Assembly (NCBI GenBank): GCA_029204225.1
Contig: CM055093.1
Location: 24,409,912-24,473,911 of the forward strand
Direction of reading: 5' to 3'
Origin: Diphasiastrum complanatum
Lineage: Eukaryota > Streptophyta > Lycopodiopsida > Lycopodiales > Lycopodiaceae
Length of the DNA: 64,000 nt
Shown here: one piece after another, positions 11,803 to 23,440 of the stretch
Numbering within the stretch: the stretch's first letter is position 1
Layout: each line of letters opens with the position of its first letter
The notes under the pieces: model-generated
What the model was told of the DNA's origin: nothing
Seen by the model: only the letters and a program-made list of their open reading frames with translations
Databases searched by the model: none
Position numbers and translations under genes: made by a program

Positions 11803-13667
11803 TGCGTAATGGATACTTTGAAAATTTCTACATGCTCATTATGAAGCGTAATGCGCAGTTTGACTTTTTTTTTAGCCACAAGCCTGGAATGGGCATCAAA
11901 TGTTTTTTGAAAAAAACAGTGACATATTCTGCTTTTCAAGGAGCCCAAAAAATGGGCAGAATATGCACAAGGTATCCATTACGTGTATGTTAGACCTTCT
12001 AATAAAAAGGGCACAATCTTATAAAAAGAGTATGGCTTGGGATACGCTTATAGATAATTTATATTTTAAGGAGGCATCAAACATTCTTAATCTCACCCTT
12101 CATGACTCTCTTGGCAAAATGGTAGAGCATGAAGGGATTTCTGATAGGTTAGATTGGACAATATCTATTTTTCTTTTAATGAGGACTAGTTGAGGATGTT
12201 AACTTGGACACTAGGAACACGTACCCAATAGTGGACCAAAAGTCAGTTATGGTTCTTGGGAATGTTTTGATGAATTCTCCCATACTAGTAAAAGATTCTC
12301 TCCTTACATAATGAACAACTCACGTATTTGGTTGCTAGATTGCAGAAATCATGTGTTACAATCAAAGGTTATTATAGGTCATTTTGAGTTTATAAAGAGT
12401 AGTATGCAATATGTGAAAAAACCCGAAAATTTGCTAAAATACATGATTTTTGCAAGTTTTTTCATCGACTTAAATGGATATTGCCAAAAAGTGCCATGTA
12501 GACCTTGCATGAGTGATTATCAACATCTTTTGAAGTTGTCCAATTAGTGGAAACAGAGAAATCGAACCATAGAGGGGGTAGAAGATCCAAAAAAGGTTGA
12601 AAATTGCTAGTTTTCATACTTTTTGAATGGATTGTTCTGACAAATTAGCATACGGTTATTTGTCGAAGACTATAATCCTTTTATCCTTTTGATCGAGCTA
12701 TGGGACCTGTAATTTGGTTGCTAGTAGCTTAAGCTCCATGTCTCCAAAGTTTACTGCAATAGTGCCCTCTTGAAATTGGATATTTTCTCATTTTCAGCTA
12801 ATACTAAGTCTCTGGACTTAAATGAAGGCTTCACGAAACTCTAATAAGTGTTTAAGACTGTTGGTAATGGATCTTGGGGTGCATGCGTAGCAAAACAGTC
12901 ATTTTTCACACATAACTCCTAAAAAAGTGCACCGTCCTACTAAAATTTCAATTATATATTATTCACATGTATAAAGTTGAGGTGGCACTCCTCTTGGAGA
13001 GTCTACCCTATGTACTATATTTTACAACGACCAATTTGGTGCACTATAGCGCAAGATATCATTATTGTAAGTTTAGCCATTTTATATTACTACTAAAAAA
13101 AGCTAAAATCTTGAGTTGTTCTAATGCATGTCAGCTTTTCCCTTACATTAAAACATTGTACTTTATGAAATTCGTCGCATGGTGACTCTGTGAAATGGAT
13201 AGGCTACAATTGTTTTGAGTGGTTGGATGCTTACTAGTCTGTTGTTTGCTACGATTCCGTTGTGTATGCTTTGCGTGCTAGTCAAACATTGGATTAGTGA
13301 ATATTGGAATTAAACTAACTGTCAGTTAATTGATTTCGGTTTACTTTCAGTTTTAATAGTTTCTCATCAAAATTTTGAATTACGTAGAAAAAACATATTT
13401 TTGAAAATCTCAATTTTTGTTGCTATGTATGAAATGAACTTCATTAGATGAAATGACCTTACTAAGGATTTGATGTGGTCACTGTATTTTCACTAAAGTT
13501 AAGAATAGATATATTCTAAGACTTACTCAAAGGAGAAGAATGAGAAAACACATGAAGTAGTTGAAGACTGGCTCGTGAAATAAGTAGTTACCTTAAATCT
13601 TCACAGAGAGCATAGTTTTCTTTCTTCATGGCAAAGCGTTGTCATGGTGGCGTGATTAGACGGTCAA

Positions 13668-14230
13668 AAAGCCACTGGGGATGCATTTACAAAAGTTTTC
13701 AAAAAAACATTTGTCATTGTTGATGACATTGATTACTACCATAAATTCATGAATTGCAAAATGGGTAGTAAGAGTTTAGACTCCTACATCCAGGAATTTA
13801 TGGATCTCTGGTACTGAGTTCCATCATGTGATTCAAAATTGGTTTTATGGTAGTTTTTCCTACGATTGTCTGTTGATTATCAAAACAAGTGCAAAAGAAA
13901 TGAGGCTTCAAAACCTCAAGAATGTTTGTCGAATAGCGAAAGCATATGACTTCACAATTGTGGTATCCAAGAGGAAATTGCAACAAATTCCAACTACCTG
14001 TAAAACCAATAAGGAGAAGAAGCGAGGTCCTGTTTGTAACAAGTCTGGACATATGATAAAATTTTGTCCAAAACAAAAGAAACCTACGACACATATCGAG
14101 TTCCTTGGTGGTAAATGTAAAACTTTGAAAATTAATTTGTGTAATTGTGAGTGTGAATATTCTTTTAGTACTGCTTCTTTCAAGCAACACATCAGTTACA
14201 TTCATCAACAGAATGATAGAGCACACCAGA
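13668..14230 (+). pseudogene. Decayed retrotransposon gag with degenerate zinc knuckle
   Basis: Translation gives a gag-like helical segment (DSYIQEFMDLWY, about 13765-13815) and, in an adjacent frame, a CCHC-type knuckle near 14030-14075 (VCNKSGHMIKFC). Gly replaces the first expected Cys, so the metal site is incomplete. The order (gag helices, then a basic stretch, then a knuckle) fits an LTR retrotransposon gag. A frameshift or stop near 13816 separates the parts. It could belong to the 5' side of the nearby copia element or be an independent fragment. Confidence 0.45.
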
Positions 14231-14289
14231 ATATTTCACAATTAAGGATATACATATATACAGTCTCATCTTTTTTGTCTCTTTTTAAA

Positions 14290-14530
14290 GGTGGGGGGGG
14301 GGGGTGTACCGCTGCATGGTAGTTTGGTCCCCATTATGGAAGGCATGTCTTGACTCTCTATCCACTTACTGATGTATACAATACAAGCAACATATACCAA
14401 ACTACTAAAAAAATGGTAATACATCTATTCTAACACTCTCCCTTAAGCCCAGTTTATCTTACATACAAATAGCTTTTTCTCTAAAAAGCTCAAATTTATC
14501 AACAGTTAATGGTTTAGTAAATATGTTTTA
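14290..14530 (-). mobile_element. Antisense copia tail with the start of its 3' LTR
   Basis: The minus strand of about 14450-14530 reads IFTKPLTVDKFELFREK, the conserved C-terminus of Ty1/copia polyprotein (end of RNase H). It is followed by a purine tract (GGGAGAG) and then TGTTAGAATAG, the typical copia LTR start, at 14435. The LTR runs down to about 14290 where a G run interrupts it. This fragment is opposite in orientation to the copia element at 15428-32216, so it is a separate insertion. Confidence 0.65.
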
Positions 14531-14539
14531 AAACGATAT

Positions 14540-15427
14540 TATAATATAAGAACTGTTGAAGATGTGTTGGAAGAGGTACCTCATGTTTCTACTGAGGCTC
14601 TTCTAGATAAAGAGAAGTATGTCAATAACATTGATGATTTTTGGGTGTAATGAATTTTATTATTATTATTATTGTTCAAAGTTTGAAAAAAATTGTGTCG
14701 AAATTTTTTTTGATTAATTTAATATTTTTAAATTTGTTTGTATTAAAAAAAAATTATTCATAGTTCGTTGCAATCTTAGTTTTGATCATGGTTATTAATA
14801 TTAAAAAAATGATATTTTTATTTTTAAGAATATATGAAATTGTTAAATTCATATTAATAAAAAAAATGCTTAATGCTATTTGATTTCACTAAATTTTTTA
14901 TACTTCCATTTTTTTGACATCTATAAACAACATAATAATTTTTTAGAAACAATATTGACAAGGATTTCTTTTCAAAAAAATTTAATTTTTTTTGCAAATC
15001 ATGTAATCTTGGTTGCTTTGAAGTAATTTAATTTACAATTATTTTAATTTTTTTATGTTAAAATACTTAATGAATTCACAAATATATTTGAAATCTAAGT
15101 AAGGATTCCAAAAATATCAAAATTTAAAAAATATTGATTAGAATTTTTGCAATTTTGTTTATTTTAGTGGTTGTGGTGACTAATAATTTTATTTTAAATA
15201 ATACTATTATTTAATCTATGCTACTCTGAAGTTCTTAATCATAATCTATTAAGTAAATTTTTTTAACTTGATTAAAATCTCTAGAAAAATAAGATCTTTT
15301 TTTAGTAGTCATATGTATATTTATAAAGCATTTTAAATATTGGCATTTTACAAAAAAAAAATAGGTCTCCATGTCATTTTTTTTTTTTGTCATCATGTTG
15401 CAATGGATTGGTAACAACCACATCTTT
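14540..15427. other. AT-rich stretch without a recognised gene
   Basis: Strongly AT-rich with many A and T homopolymers. A short open segment near 14556-14649 (+) ends in a stop but matches nothing I recognise. It probably represents old transposon DNA at the 5' side of the copia remnant, whose 5' LTR I could not find. Confidence 0.4.
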
Positions 15428-15758
15428 TCAAGGTGATTTGTGATATAGACGTTTAGATCACCTAAACTTTAGGAGTTTGAAATTGCTTCGCAAGTTAAGG
15501 ATGGTGACAAGTATACCTAGTTTAGATGATAAGCAGAAATCTATTTACAAAGGATGTATACTGAGTAGATCATATTGAAAAGTGTTTGATAAGGAGGGGC
15601 CAACGAGAGAGAGAAATGAGTGCTTGACTAGTACATTCAGATTTGTGTGAGTCAATGAAGACAATGTCATTTCGTGAGGCATTTTATTTCTTGACGCTCA
15701 TTGATGATTATTCAAGAAGAATGTAGATCTACACCATCAAAGAGAAATTGAGGGTATT
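15428..15758 (+). pseudogene. copia GAG-pre-integrase and 5' part of integrase
   Basis: Translation across frames gives RRLDHLNFRSLKLL (the conserved HxRxGH region, here degraded to RLDH), then KGCILSRS, an ECL...STFRFV segment and FLTLIDDYSRRMWIYTIKEK. The last is the DDYSR motif with one of the integrase catalytic acids. Several stops and frameshifts occur. The frame is broken at 15758 by the gypsy LTR. Confidence 0.75.
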
Positions 15759-16855
15759 TGTTCACTTATTCACTGAATCTGTGAACACGTTCTTCTCTTT
15801 TTGCTGCTTATCTCTCTTGGATTACCTCTGTCGTTATGGTTCTTTGTGATTATTCTTCTTATTAGAACGTTTACATAACAGAAGCAATATTCAAGGATGT
15901 ATCATGTATTTTCCAGCTTGTCAATGGGTAACTTAAGTCTAATACTCAGCTATATGCATACATTAGCCATGCAACCATCTACAGCTCAAACAGATTAGGA
16001 TTCAACACAGAGAGCAATCCTACTACTATCTACTGAATCAAAGAACAATCAAGAACTAGAATAGCTATTGAAACCAAAACCAGATTTAAGAAACAAGAAA
16101 CAAGATTCCTAACAGCATTTAACAATCTAGGAATCAAGAAACATACATTACTTGATGCCTAAATTATCCAAGAACATCAAGAATTAGAATGTCAAGACTG
16201 TGCAAGATTTACACCACATTTCCAGCCTCTATAGTTTACTTGAATGCTGATTTCTACAAGATTCCACAAGCAAGAATTGAAGCTAATCCACAACTAAGCA
16301 AGAACAAGAAACAATAATCTAGTTAATTCACAAGCAAGAATTCAAGCATGCTCATAGAAATATCACTCAAGATCATTGCCATGAAGAAAGAGCTTAGTGA
16401 TCTTCAAGAATTCATGGAGGATCCTCTTTAGTAGTTCAAGAGAGCTTGAAAATACAATCAAAAGCTCCCTCACAAGAGAGGGGGCCTTTAAATAAGCAAG
16501 AAGGCTGTTCATATGGAGCCCATGTGGCAATTCCACTAAATTAGAAATTACATGTGGAATTTGCCCTTCCACTAGAGGTCACCATCAAAAGGTGGCTCAC
16601 TCTTACTATTTTAAGGGGGTCTACATTTATTACAACTATTTAAGAAAATGTTACTAGCTCCTACATGGTCATTCCTTCTTTGGGATACACCACGTAGGCT
16701 CACATAGTTAATCACTATCTGCCTAGCTAGTATTTCCTCGACTTTCACGCTCGGCTCTCAGCTTCTTCTGCTCTCTTCCTTATGAGACCTCCTCGGTCAG
16801 GGTGAGAGATAGCTTATGTCTTCAGCTTGGCTCGGTACTAGAAAATCGGCTAACA
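15759..16855 (-). repeat. 3' LTR of the gypsy element (minus-strand sense)
   Basis: It is 1097 bp and nearly collinear with 27761-28859. The boundaries are set by the shared sequence starting TGTTCACTTATTC and ending CGGCTAACA, and by the adjacent GTATT duplication. It carries (plus-strand view) the terminal stretch TCGGCTCTCAGCTTCTTCTG shared by both LTRs. Confidence 0.95.
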
Positions 16856-16859
16856 TTAT

Positions 16860-18859
16860 TCACCCCTAATCTGTTGCAGGACCCACTGCAACATCGGTGA
16901 TGTCTTCCGCTTGGCACTTGGAAAAGAGTGGATTTTTGTTCGCTTCCGTAAAACCAGGTGCTTATTATCCGCAAAATTTATTCGCCAAAATTGGAAGTCC
17001 CTCAATTGGCCGCTACATACCAGCCCTCTTGAACACTTCTTGTGAATCATGTTTGCCTCGTCGTCGCGCCGTCTGCTTTTGCTCGCTCATCTTTCGGCCC
17101 AGGGCTTCAAAAAACTTGGAAGCAAAGCTTACTTCCGAAATTAAGGGGCCCCAGATATTCTCTTATTTTTTCTATGAATCTCATTTTCTGCCAGTCTTTC
17201 ACCATGGTCACATAGCGTGATGACATGAAGGCCGCTCTGTAGTATAGCCTGGCCATCATCTCATGGTCTTCTTCTGACTGGAGGGCTGCGTTTGGGTTGA
17301 TCCTAATGGGATCCAAACCTCAATCCCAAAAACATTCTTGCTGCATCAGGAAGGCCATGGATTTACAATACTCGACACTTTTTTGCACACAGAGATCGGC
17401 ACTCGACTTGTATTTGTGCCCGAAGTCTAGCAACTTTAGCCTTAGATCATCCGGGGAGGTTCTCTCTATAATTTTCGGAATGATTGGCCAGTTTACTAAC
17501 TGTACTTGAGGCTTTTCCACAGGCCATGGGTTTCTGCATTTGAGCGACATGTAAAAAGGATCCACTCGCTTCCATGCCGGTGCCCTCAAATATTCTTGGA
17601 GTCGCCTATTATCCTTCAAGACTTTGCTCTACCATTCTGGTTGCGGTTGTAGTGCGGCAACGATCTTGGCCCTGGTGGAGTATTGGCTTTGATCAATGTC
17701 TTCTTTGTCGCCCCTCATATTGGGAGGGTATTTTCTTTCAAATCGCTCTAATTCCCTTGTATCAGCCAATTTACTTCTAGGTCGTGTAGGAAAAATTTTC
17801 CTACGCGGCTGGGGCGGCCTTGCCAGATAATCATCAAGGGCCTTGGTGCCCGTGTCTTTCTCTTTTGCTCGCTTGCTTGTTGACGACTCACCTACACCCA
17901 TGTCTGGCCTGGGCGAGAATCTTCTTGTCTCCGGTTGGTCAGCCAGGAAGTCATCATTGGCTCCAATGTCTGTGTTAGTTTCCGGGAGGTGGAGTTCCAA
18001 AGGTTGCAGCTGCTTGTGGATTCTGGGGTGGGCTTCTTGGCTTGTGTACCAGAGGGAGGATACTGGTATTGACTCGTTTGGCCTGGGACCCTGATGGTGA
18101 AGCTGTCTGTGCACGCTTGGGCTTCTTGTTTTCAATGGGAATATCCTATGTCTTGTCCGCAAGCTGCAGTTGTTGTTGGAGCTTTGGTGGCCCATTTTGT
18201 ACTTGATATAGAGTGATATCTGTCATCAGATATCCTAAAATCGTGACAGGTTGCTTGTGCTTAATGCACTCATGAAAAAAATTTGAAGCAAACTGTGCCC
18301 AATCATAGAGGTTCTGAACATGCAGTCGTGAATCTGCCAACATGTGAAAAAGGGACATGGGTACCCACAACACTTTCATTTGAGACTTCTGTGTGCATCT
18401 GGTGAGATATGCACATGTTGCTTGAAGTTGTTTGTCGTTGATTGCTTCCAGCCTGTACCCATCCTTGTTCTTCCACTTGGTCACAGAGGGTCTAATATAT
18501 CTGAAATATGTCGTTTGCTCTATCTTCTGGAGTGTCCTTGTGACAGTGTTTGGCCCTCGTGGAAAACCATAAGGTTGTAAGTCAGCTGCCGCAAAGGATA
18601 CATTATAGACATAATTTCTGATGGGGGGAACTATGATCTGACATGATCTTGCCGTGATATGATAATTTGCATATGCCATGTGTACCAGATAGGGGCTTTG
18701 ATAACCTGTCAAGACATGGATCTGAAATTCGATTTCCTTGAAGAAGGACTCTGCCTGCTGGTACCAAGTTTGCATCTTTGTAAGGTCAAGCTTGCACAAC
18801 TGGATGTCGAGTTTGTTTGCTTTGGGATCATCTGAACTGGAACTGGGGTTGGACGACAT
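16860..18859 (-). pseudogene. Unrecognised additional ORF 3' of integrase in the gypsy element
   Basis: An open frame starts at ATG 18857-18859 and runs 237 codons to 18146. The reading then continues in another frame (18195-17629) and on through 17619-17320 and 17316-17107 with few interruptions. This suggests one ancestral protein of roughly 600 residues broken by a frameshift near 18150-18190 and single stops. The N-terminal part is Ser-rich and then mixed helical/aromatic (LTKMQTWYQQAESFFKE; RYIRPSVTKWKNKDGYRL). The middle is Pro/Arg/Lys-rich (RPPQPRRKIFPTRPRSK) and the C-terminal part is compact. There is no signal peptide, membrane segment, RNase H motif or zinc knuckle, so an envelope-like role is not supported. 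Extra 3' ORFs are known in some Athila/Tat elements, but I recognise no family here. Confidence 0.6.
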
Positions 18860-18903
18860 GGTTGGAAGATGGAAGAAGTAGGAATCTGGAAAAACTGCTT
18901 CAG

Positions 18904-19180
18904 TTGAGATGGGAAAGGTTGGGCTCCGATTGAGATCTGATGGAGTGGCTTCGGTTGAGATGGGAAAGGTTGGGCTCCGGATGAAATCTGATGGAGTGGC
19001 TTCGGTTGAGATGGGAAACGTTGGACTCCGGTTGAGATCTGATGGAGTGGCTTCGGTTGAGATGGGAAACGTTGGCTTCCGGTTGAGATTTTATGGAGTG
19101 GCTTCGGTTGAGATGGAAAAGGTTGGGCTCCGGTTGAGATCTGATGGCTTCAGTTGAGATGGGAAAGGTTGGTCTCCGGT
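18904..19180. repeat. 51-bp tandem repeat, about 5 copies
   Basis: The unit begins TGAGATGGGAAAGGTTGGGC and contains a GGTTGAGATCTGATGGAG core. The repeat lies between the integrase tail and the extra ORF of the gypsy element. Because 51 is a multiple of three, the antisense (plus) strand reads as a 17-residue protein repeat, which is an artefact. The core matches the motif repeated at 19806-20270 and 27040-27540. Confidence 0.9.
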
Positions 19181-19805
19181 TGAGATGGGAAGTGGTGGAG
19201 CAGAATGGTTTGGAAAGTGTGGGGGAAGGGATGTATGAACGAGTTTGGAAAGGGAGTTATGTGGAAGATGGTTGTGTTGTGTAGAGCGGTGTGGGTGATG
19301 AAGTAAAGGTGGGTGAACAGAGTGAGGTTGAGTGAAGAAGATGTCGAGTGAAATAGGAGGAAGTGGAGGTGTTTGACAATGTTTTTAATGTTATGGATGT
19401 GTATCTGTCAGGGATGAAATGGGTTGAAGGTGTATGGTGTGTGATTGTGATTGTAGGATGTTCAATAGTGTGACAGGAGCGTGATAAGTGCTCGTGTGAC
19501 ACTACCCCTCAGCATGCAAAACTTGAGATTTAAGGTATTCTGTCGGCGACGTTTGTGTTAAAGATTTCGGTGATGGTGCTCATAAGGGAGTGATAACGAT
19601 GGGGAGATGGTGTGAAGATGATGATGGATGGATTGAATGGTCGAGCACCAGAATCGATGTCAAGAGCAGGAAGATTGCCGCAGATCGTCACTAGAAAACA
19701 CTTTAGCTTCGCACTTCGCTGAGGTGTGAATGGCTTCTGTGAGAGGGCATTTATTGTCACCGTCGTCTGGTTGCAAGGAAGATGGGACGTGCTGGTTCAT
19801 AAAAT

Positions 19806-20270
19806 GTGAAGGAAGGCTCTGGTCGAGATCTGAAGGGACTGCTTTGGTCGAGATTCGAAGGAAGGCTCCGGTCGAGATCTGAAGGAACTGCTTTAGTCGA
19901 GATCTGAAGGAACTGCTTCAATCAAGATCTGAAGGAACTGCTTCGGTTGAGATCTCACGGAACTGCTCTGGTCGAGATTCAAAGGAAGGCTCTGGTCGAG
20001 ATCTGAAGGGACTGCTTCGGTCGAGATTCGAATGAAGGATCTGATCGAGATCTGAAGGGACTGCTTCGGTCGAGATCTGAAAGAACTGCTTTGGTCAAGA
20101 TCTGAAGGAACTGCTTCGGTTGAGACCTCACGGAACTGCTCCGATCGAGATCTGAAGAAAGGCTCCGGTCGAGATCTGAAGAGACTGCTTCGGTTGAGAT
20201 CTCACGGAACTGCTTTGGTCGAGATCTGACTAAACCGCTTCGGTCGAGATCTAACAGAACTGTCATGATG
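19806..20270. repeat. About 16 copies of a 27-29 bp CGGTCGAGATCTGA repeat
   Basis: The consensus on the plus strand is CTGCTTCGGTCGAGATCTGA followed by AGGAA, with C/T variation at GGTCGAG/GGTTGAG. It sits in the non-coding stretch downstream of integrase. The same core is found in the same orientation in the leader of this element. Confidence 0.9.
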
Positions 20271-20636
20271 CATAAATGGATCTGTTTGATGCAAGTGAAG
20301 AACTCTAAGGAAAATAGGACTGTAGCTCACAGTAGAAGTTCTTATAAAAGAGGTGTATCTTGAGGAATGTTGGTTACCCTGAGATACCAGTGAGACAGAT
20401 ATGAGGTGGCCGAAGTGTGAGAATGATTTCTTAAGGAGTAGCCGATCAGTTGTCGATCTAGAACACCCATGACCCATGAGTATGAACAGAAGAAAGAAAA
20501 AAAAGAAAGAAAAAAAAAATGCATAGAATGTACATAAGTAATGATGTGAAGTATAAACAAGGAACGAGGTGAACAATAGGCAAGATGTACAAGGAAAGGA
20601 AATAATATACTTTTTTTTTTATAAAAGGAAAAGATC

Positions 20637-21854
20637 CTAAATTGGGTCAACAAAGAACAACTCTTTGTAGTACCGCCGTAGACGACCACCGTTTACGATA
20701 GTGTCTAGGAGTGTCCCGTCAAATGTTTGTAACTGGACTGCACCATTAGAAAATATTTTGTTAATAACGTATGGCCCTTCACTTCTGAACTTCAACTTGC
20801 CGGGGTGCTTCTTTGATGTATAAAGAAGTACCTGGTCACCTATATTGCGCGGGTGACGGTCATGCCAGGCTTTTTGGCGTCGTTTGTTAACTAGTTGTGC
20901 ATGATAAGATATTAGTCTTGTCTCGCATAACTGGGCTAGCGTAAATAGCCTGGTTTTGACTTGTTGTTCGATGGAAGCTTTTCTACAGAGATCTGTTGAA
21001 AAAGCCTCCCTTACTCATAGCGAAGGTATTAAGAATTCTATGGGCATTACCGCTTCTTGACCGTATACTAAGTGGAAAGGGGTTACCCACCCAATGGCTT
21101 TCTTCGGGGTTGTGCGGTAAGCCCAGATAGCTGAGAAAAGTTTTATTTCCCAATCAGAGCGACTGGTTTCAACTATCTTGGTTAGAATCTTACCGATCGT
21201 CTTGTTAGTTGATTCAGCCTGGCCATTACACCTAGGATAGTACGGTGTACTTTTTCTGTGAACAACAAAATAATGGCGTAGGAGATTATCAACGACAACA
21301 TTTAAAAAATGTATGCCACAATCACTAACAAGCTCCATGGGACAGCCAAAACGGGTAATAATGTTTTCGTAAAGCAAACGTGCAACTGTTTTTGCGTTTG
21401 CATCCTTCGTTGCTCGGGCCTCTACCCACTTAGTGGTGTAATTTGTGGCTATGAGGATGTATCGAACTTGGGTATGTTTGGCTGCTGGACTGATGGGTCC
21501 AACAAAGTCAATCTCCCACTTATGGAAGGCTTTGCCTTCTATAATGGAAGTCAATGGTGTGAAGTCTGCTTTGGTATTTTGCTTTGCTCTTTGACAGACA
21601 TCACATGCTTTAATGATAGCAAACGTGTCTTTAAACAAAGATGGCCACCACAATCCTGCGTGAAGGATAATCCTCGCTATGGTTTTAGCAAAAAAGTGAC
21701 CACCTCCGATGCCCTCATGAGCCTGGGATATTATCGGTCGTATCTCAGATTCATAGGCACATCGTCGAATAATGCCGTCAACGCCCCTTTTGTAAAGTTG
21801 TCCCGCAATTAACTGAAAGGGCGCTGCTTTTATTAAAAAAATTCTTTTTTTCAT
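20637..21854 (-). pseudogene. gypsy integrase with C-terminal tail
   Basis: The frame 21854-21015 carries the integrase HHCC zinc-finger region (AHEGIGGGHF...CDVCQRAK) and the catalytic core WEIDFVGPI, TKWVEA, ELVSDCGIHF and NGQAESTNK. This gives the D, D and E residues of the DD35E triad. Position SDCG has Cys where SDQG/SDRG is usual. After a frameshift near 21015 the tail continues to about 20637 (KAWHDRHPRNIGDQVLLY ... GRLRRYYKELF). Integrase inserts the cDNA into the host chromosome. It lies 3' of RNase H, the Ty3/gypsy order, and no chromodomain follows. Confidence 0.9.
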
Positions 21855-21880
21855 TGTACACGGGCCTTCTTTTAGTCGGC

Positions 21881-22451
21881 CTATTGTGAGGAACTAGTGA
21901 TCTCCTCAGCCCATAGGGGTGTGGCATCAATCTGAAAAAGGCATGCATCAAAAAGATCATCGTTGACTAGTGCAATTGCTTTTTCAGCACTTGGTAGTCT
22001 AGAAAGGTGATCCGCCATGAAATGTTGGGACCCTTTCCAAACGACTATACGAAAATTAAATTTTTCCAAAATTAGTAGCCATCAAGCTATTCATCCCGTC
22101 TTATAGGACTTATAGGAGTGCTTGATGGTCTGTGTAGAAAGCAAAGGTCTGGCCTAATAAATAATGTCGTAGTTGTTGTACCGCATAGACCATTGCCAAT
22201 GCTTCTCGCTCGGTAGTGGTATAGTTTACTTCAGCAGGCACCGGTTGCCTGCTTAAGAAACGTATGGGAAAGTCCTTGCCATACTCGCTTGGTTGTGCAA
22301 GAAGAACCCTAATGGCATATCTACTTGCGTCAATATACACATGGAATTCTGTCGTGTAATCTGGCGAGCGGAGTATGGGAGCCGTTGTGAGTGTTGTCTT
22401 CAACTTCTCAAAGGCCTTAATTCGGTCTTCGGTCCAGCGAGGATCTACCAC
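21881..22451 (-). pseudogene. gypsy RNase H domain
   Basis: 22451-22110 reads KAFEKLKTTLTTAPILRSPD (connection), FHVYIDASRYAIRVLLAQ (first catalytic Asp), TTTEREALAMVYAVQ (catalytic Glu) and FAFYTDHQALL (second Asp). After a stop/frameshift, 22069-21881 gives FNFRIVVWKGSQHFMADHLSRL, the conserved RNase H tail. It would degrade the RNA strand of the RNA/DNA hybrid during reverse transcription. Confidence 0.9.
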
Positions 22452-22619
22452 AACTAAATAAACGAGACGTGCCTTGCTGGCATAGTCGATTATAAAGATG
22501 CGTTAGTAGTTGGTATGACCGAGGAAGACATATACTTCCTTCACTGTTGCAGGTAGGGGCATGTCCACGATAACCTTGACTTTTGACGAGTCGGTAGAAA
22601 TATTGTCCTTTGATATTAT

Positions 22620-23361
22620 ATGCCCGAGTACAACCCCGTGGGTGACCCATATTGGAATTTATCAGGGTTTAGTGAGATGCCGAACCTACGACAGCGAATG
22701 AAGATTTTCTCCTAGGCGTCTAGGTGCGTAGCAGTGGAAGAATGTACACCTAGATCGTCGAGATAAATCTCCACAACCCGATGTAACAGATCTTGAAAGA
22801 CCAGTTGCATGACTCGTTGGAATGTTGAGGGAGCGTTACATAAGCCAAAAGGCATAATGTTATAAGCATAACGCTGCTCTCTATGGCAAAAGCCATTTTA
22901 TGTTTATCTTCAGGGGCTATTTGAACAAGGAAATAGCCGCTGAACCCATCCAAGAAGCTGAAAGCTTCAGCTCTTGTCATTTTCTCTAATATATGGGTTG
23001 CTAGGGGCAAGGGAAAATGGTCTTTCTTCGTAACCGCATTAAGGTTCTTGAGGTCAATATAGATACGAAGCTTGCCATTTTTCTTGGGTACAACCACAAT
23101 GGGTGATACCCAATCGGTATGTTGGACTTCATAAATAAAGCCAACATCCAGCGATTTCTTAATATCTTCGTCGATCCTCTCACAATAGACTGGGTTACTT
23201 CGGTCAGGTTTAGGTCTAACGGGCTTAGCATTGTCTTCTAGAGGAATCCGATGTACTACTATTTCAGGGGGGATTCCTTTCATCTCAATATAATTCCATG
23301 CATATACATCCCTATATTTGCGTAATAAAGTCTCTAGATCAGACAGTTGGGTTGATGACAA
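22620..23361 (-). pseudogene. gypsy reverse transcriptase
   Basis: Frame 23361-22750 contains VSPIVVVPKKNGKLRIYIDL (motif 1-2), FSFLDGFSGYFLVQIAPED (catalytic Asp region) and HKMAFAIE. A frameshift near 22870 leads to the continuation in another frame. There the HMPFGL-like segment and the catalytic YLDD motif (plus 22754-22765) are visible, then FGISLNPDKFQYG. The upstream segment SDLETLLRKYRDVYAW...IVVHRIPL is the typical protease-RT linker. The enzyme copies element RNA into DNA; here it is broken. Confidence 0.9.
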
Positions 23362-23440
23362 ATGTGCACCAACATGAACTATTCAATCTATGTCCTCGTC
23401 AGGATCTTTAAGGTTTGGTGGAATTGTCTTAGCGGGTCCT

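Larger units (their letters stand above)
9320..13650. other. Region without a recognised gene
   Basis: Both strands were read and no conserved protein was recognised. Besides the repeats listed separately there is an 18-base C run at 10310-10327, which follows an imperfect GGCATT/AATGCC hairpin at about 10270-10300. Base composition becomes AT-rich beyond 12 kb. Short open frames occur but show no family motif or paired splice sites. Confidence 0.5.

Noticed and set aside
18909-19157. Plus-strand protein with 17-residue MGKVGLRLRSDGVASVE-type repeats
   Set aside because: It is antisense to the gypsy element and open only because the 51-bp DNA unit is a multiple of three.
20202-20689. Two Phe/Ser-rich minus-strand frames
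   Set aside because: Non-coding stretch between integrase tail and repeats; composition reflects A-rich plus-strand runs.
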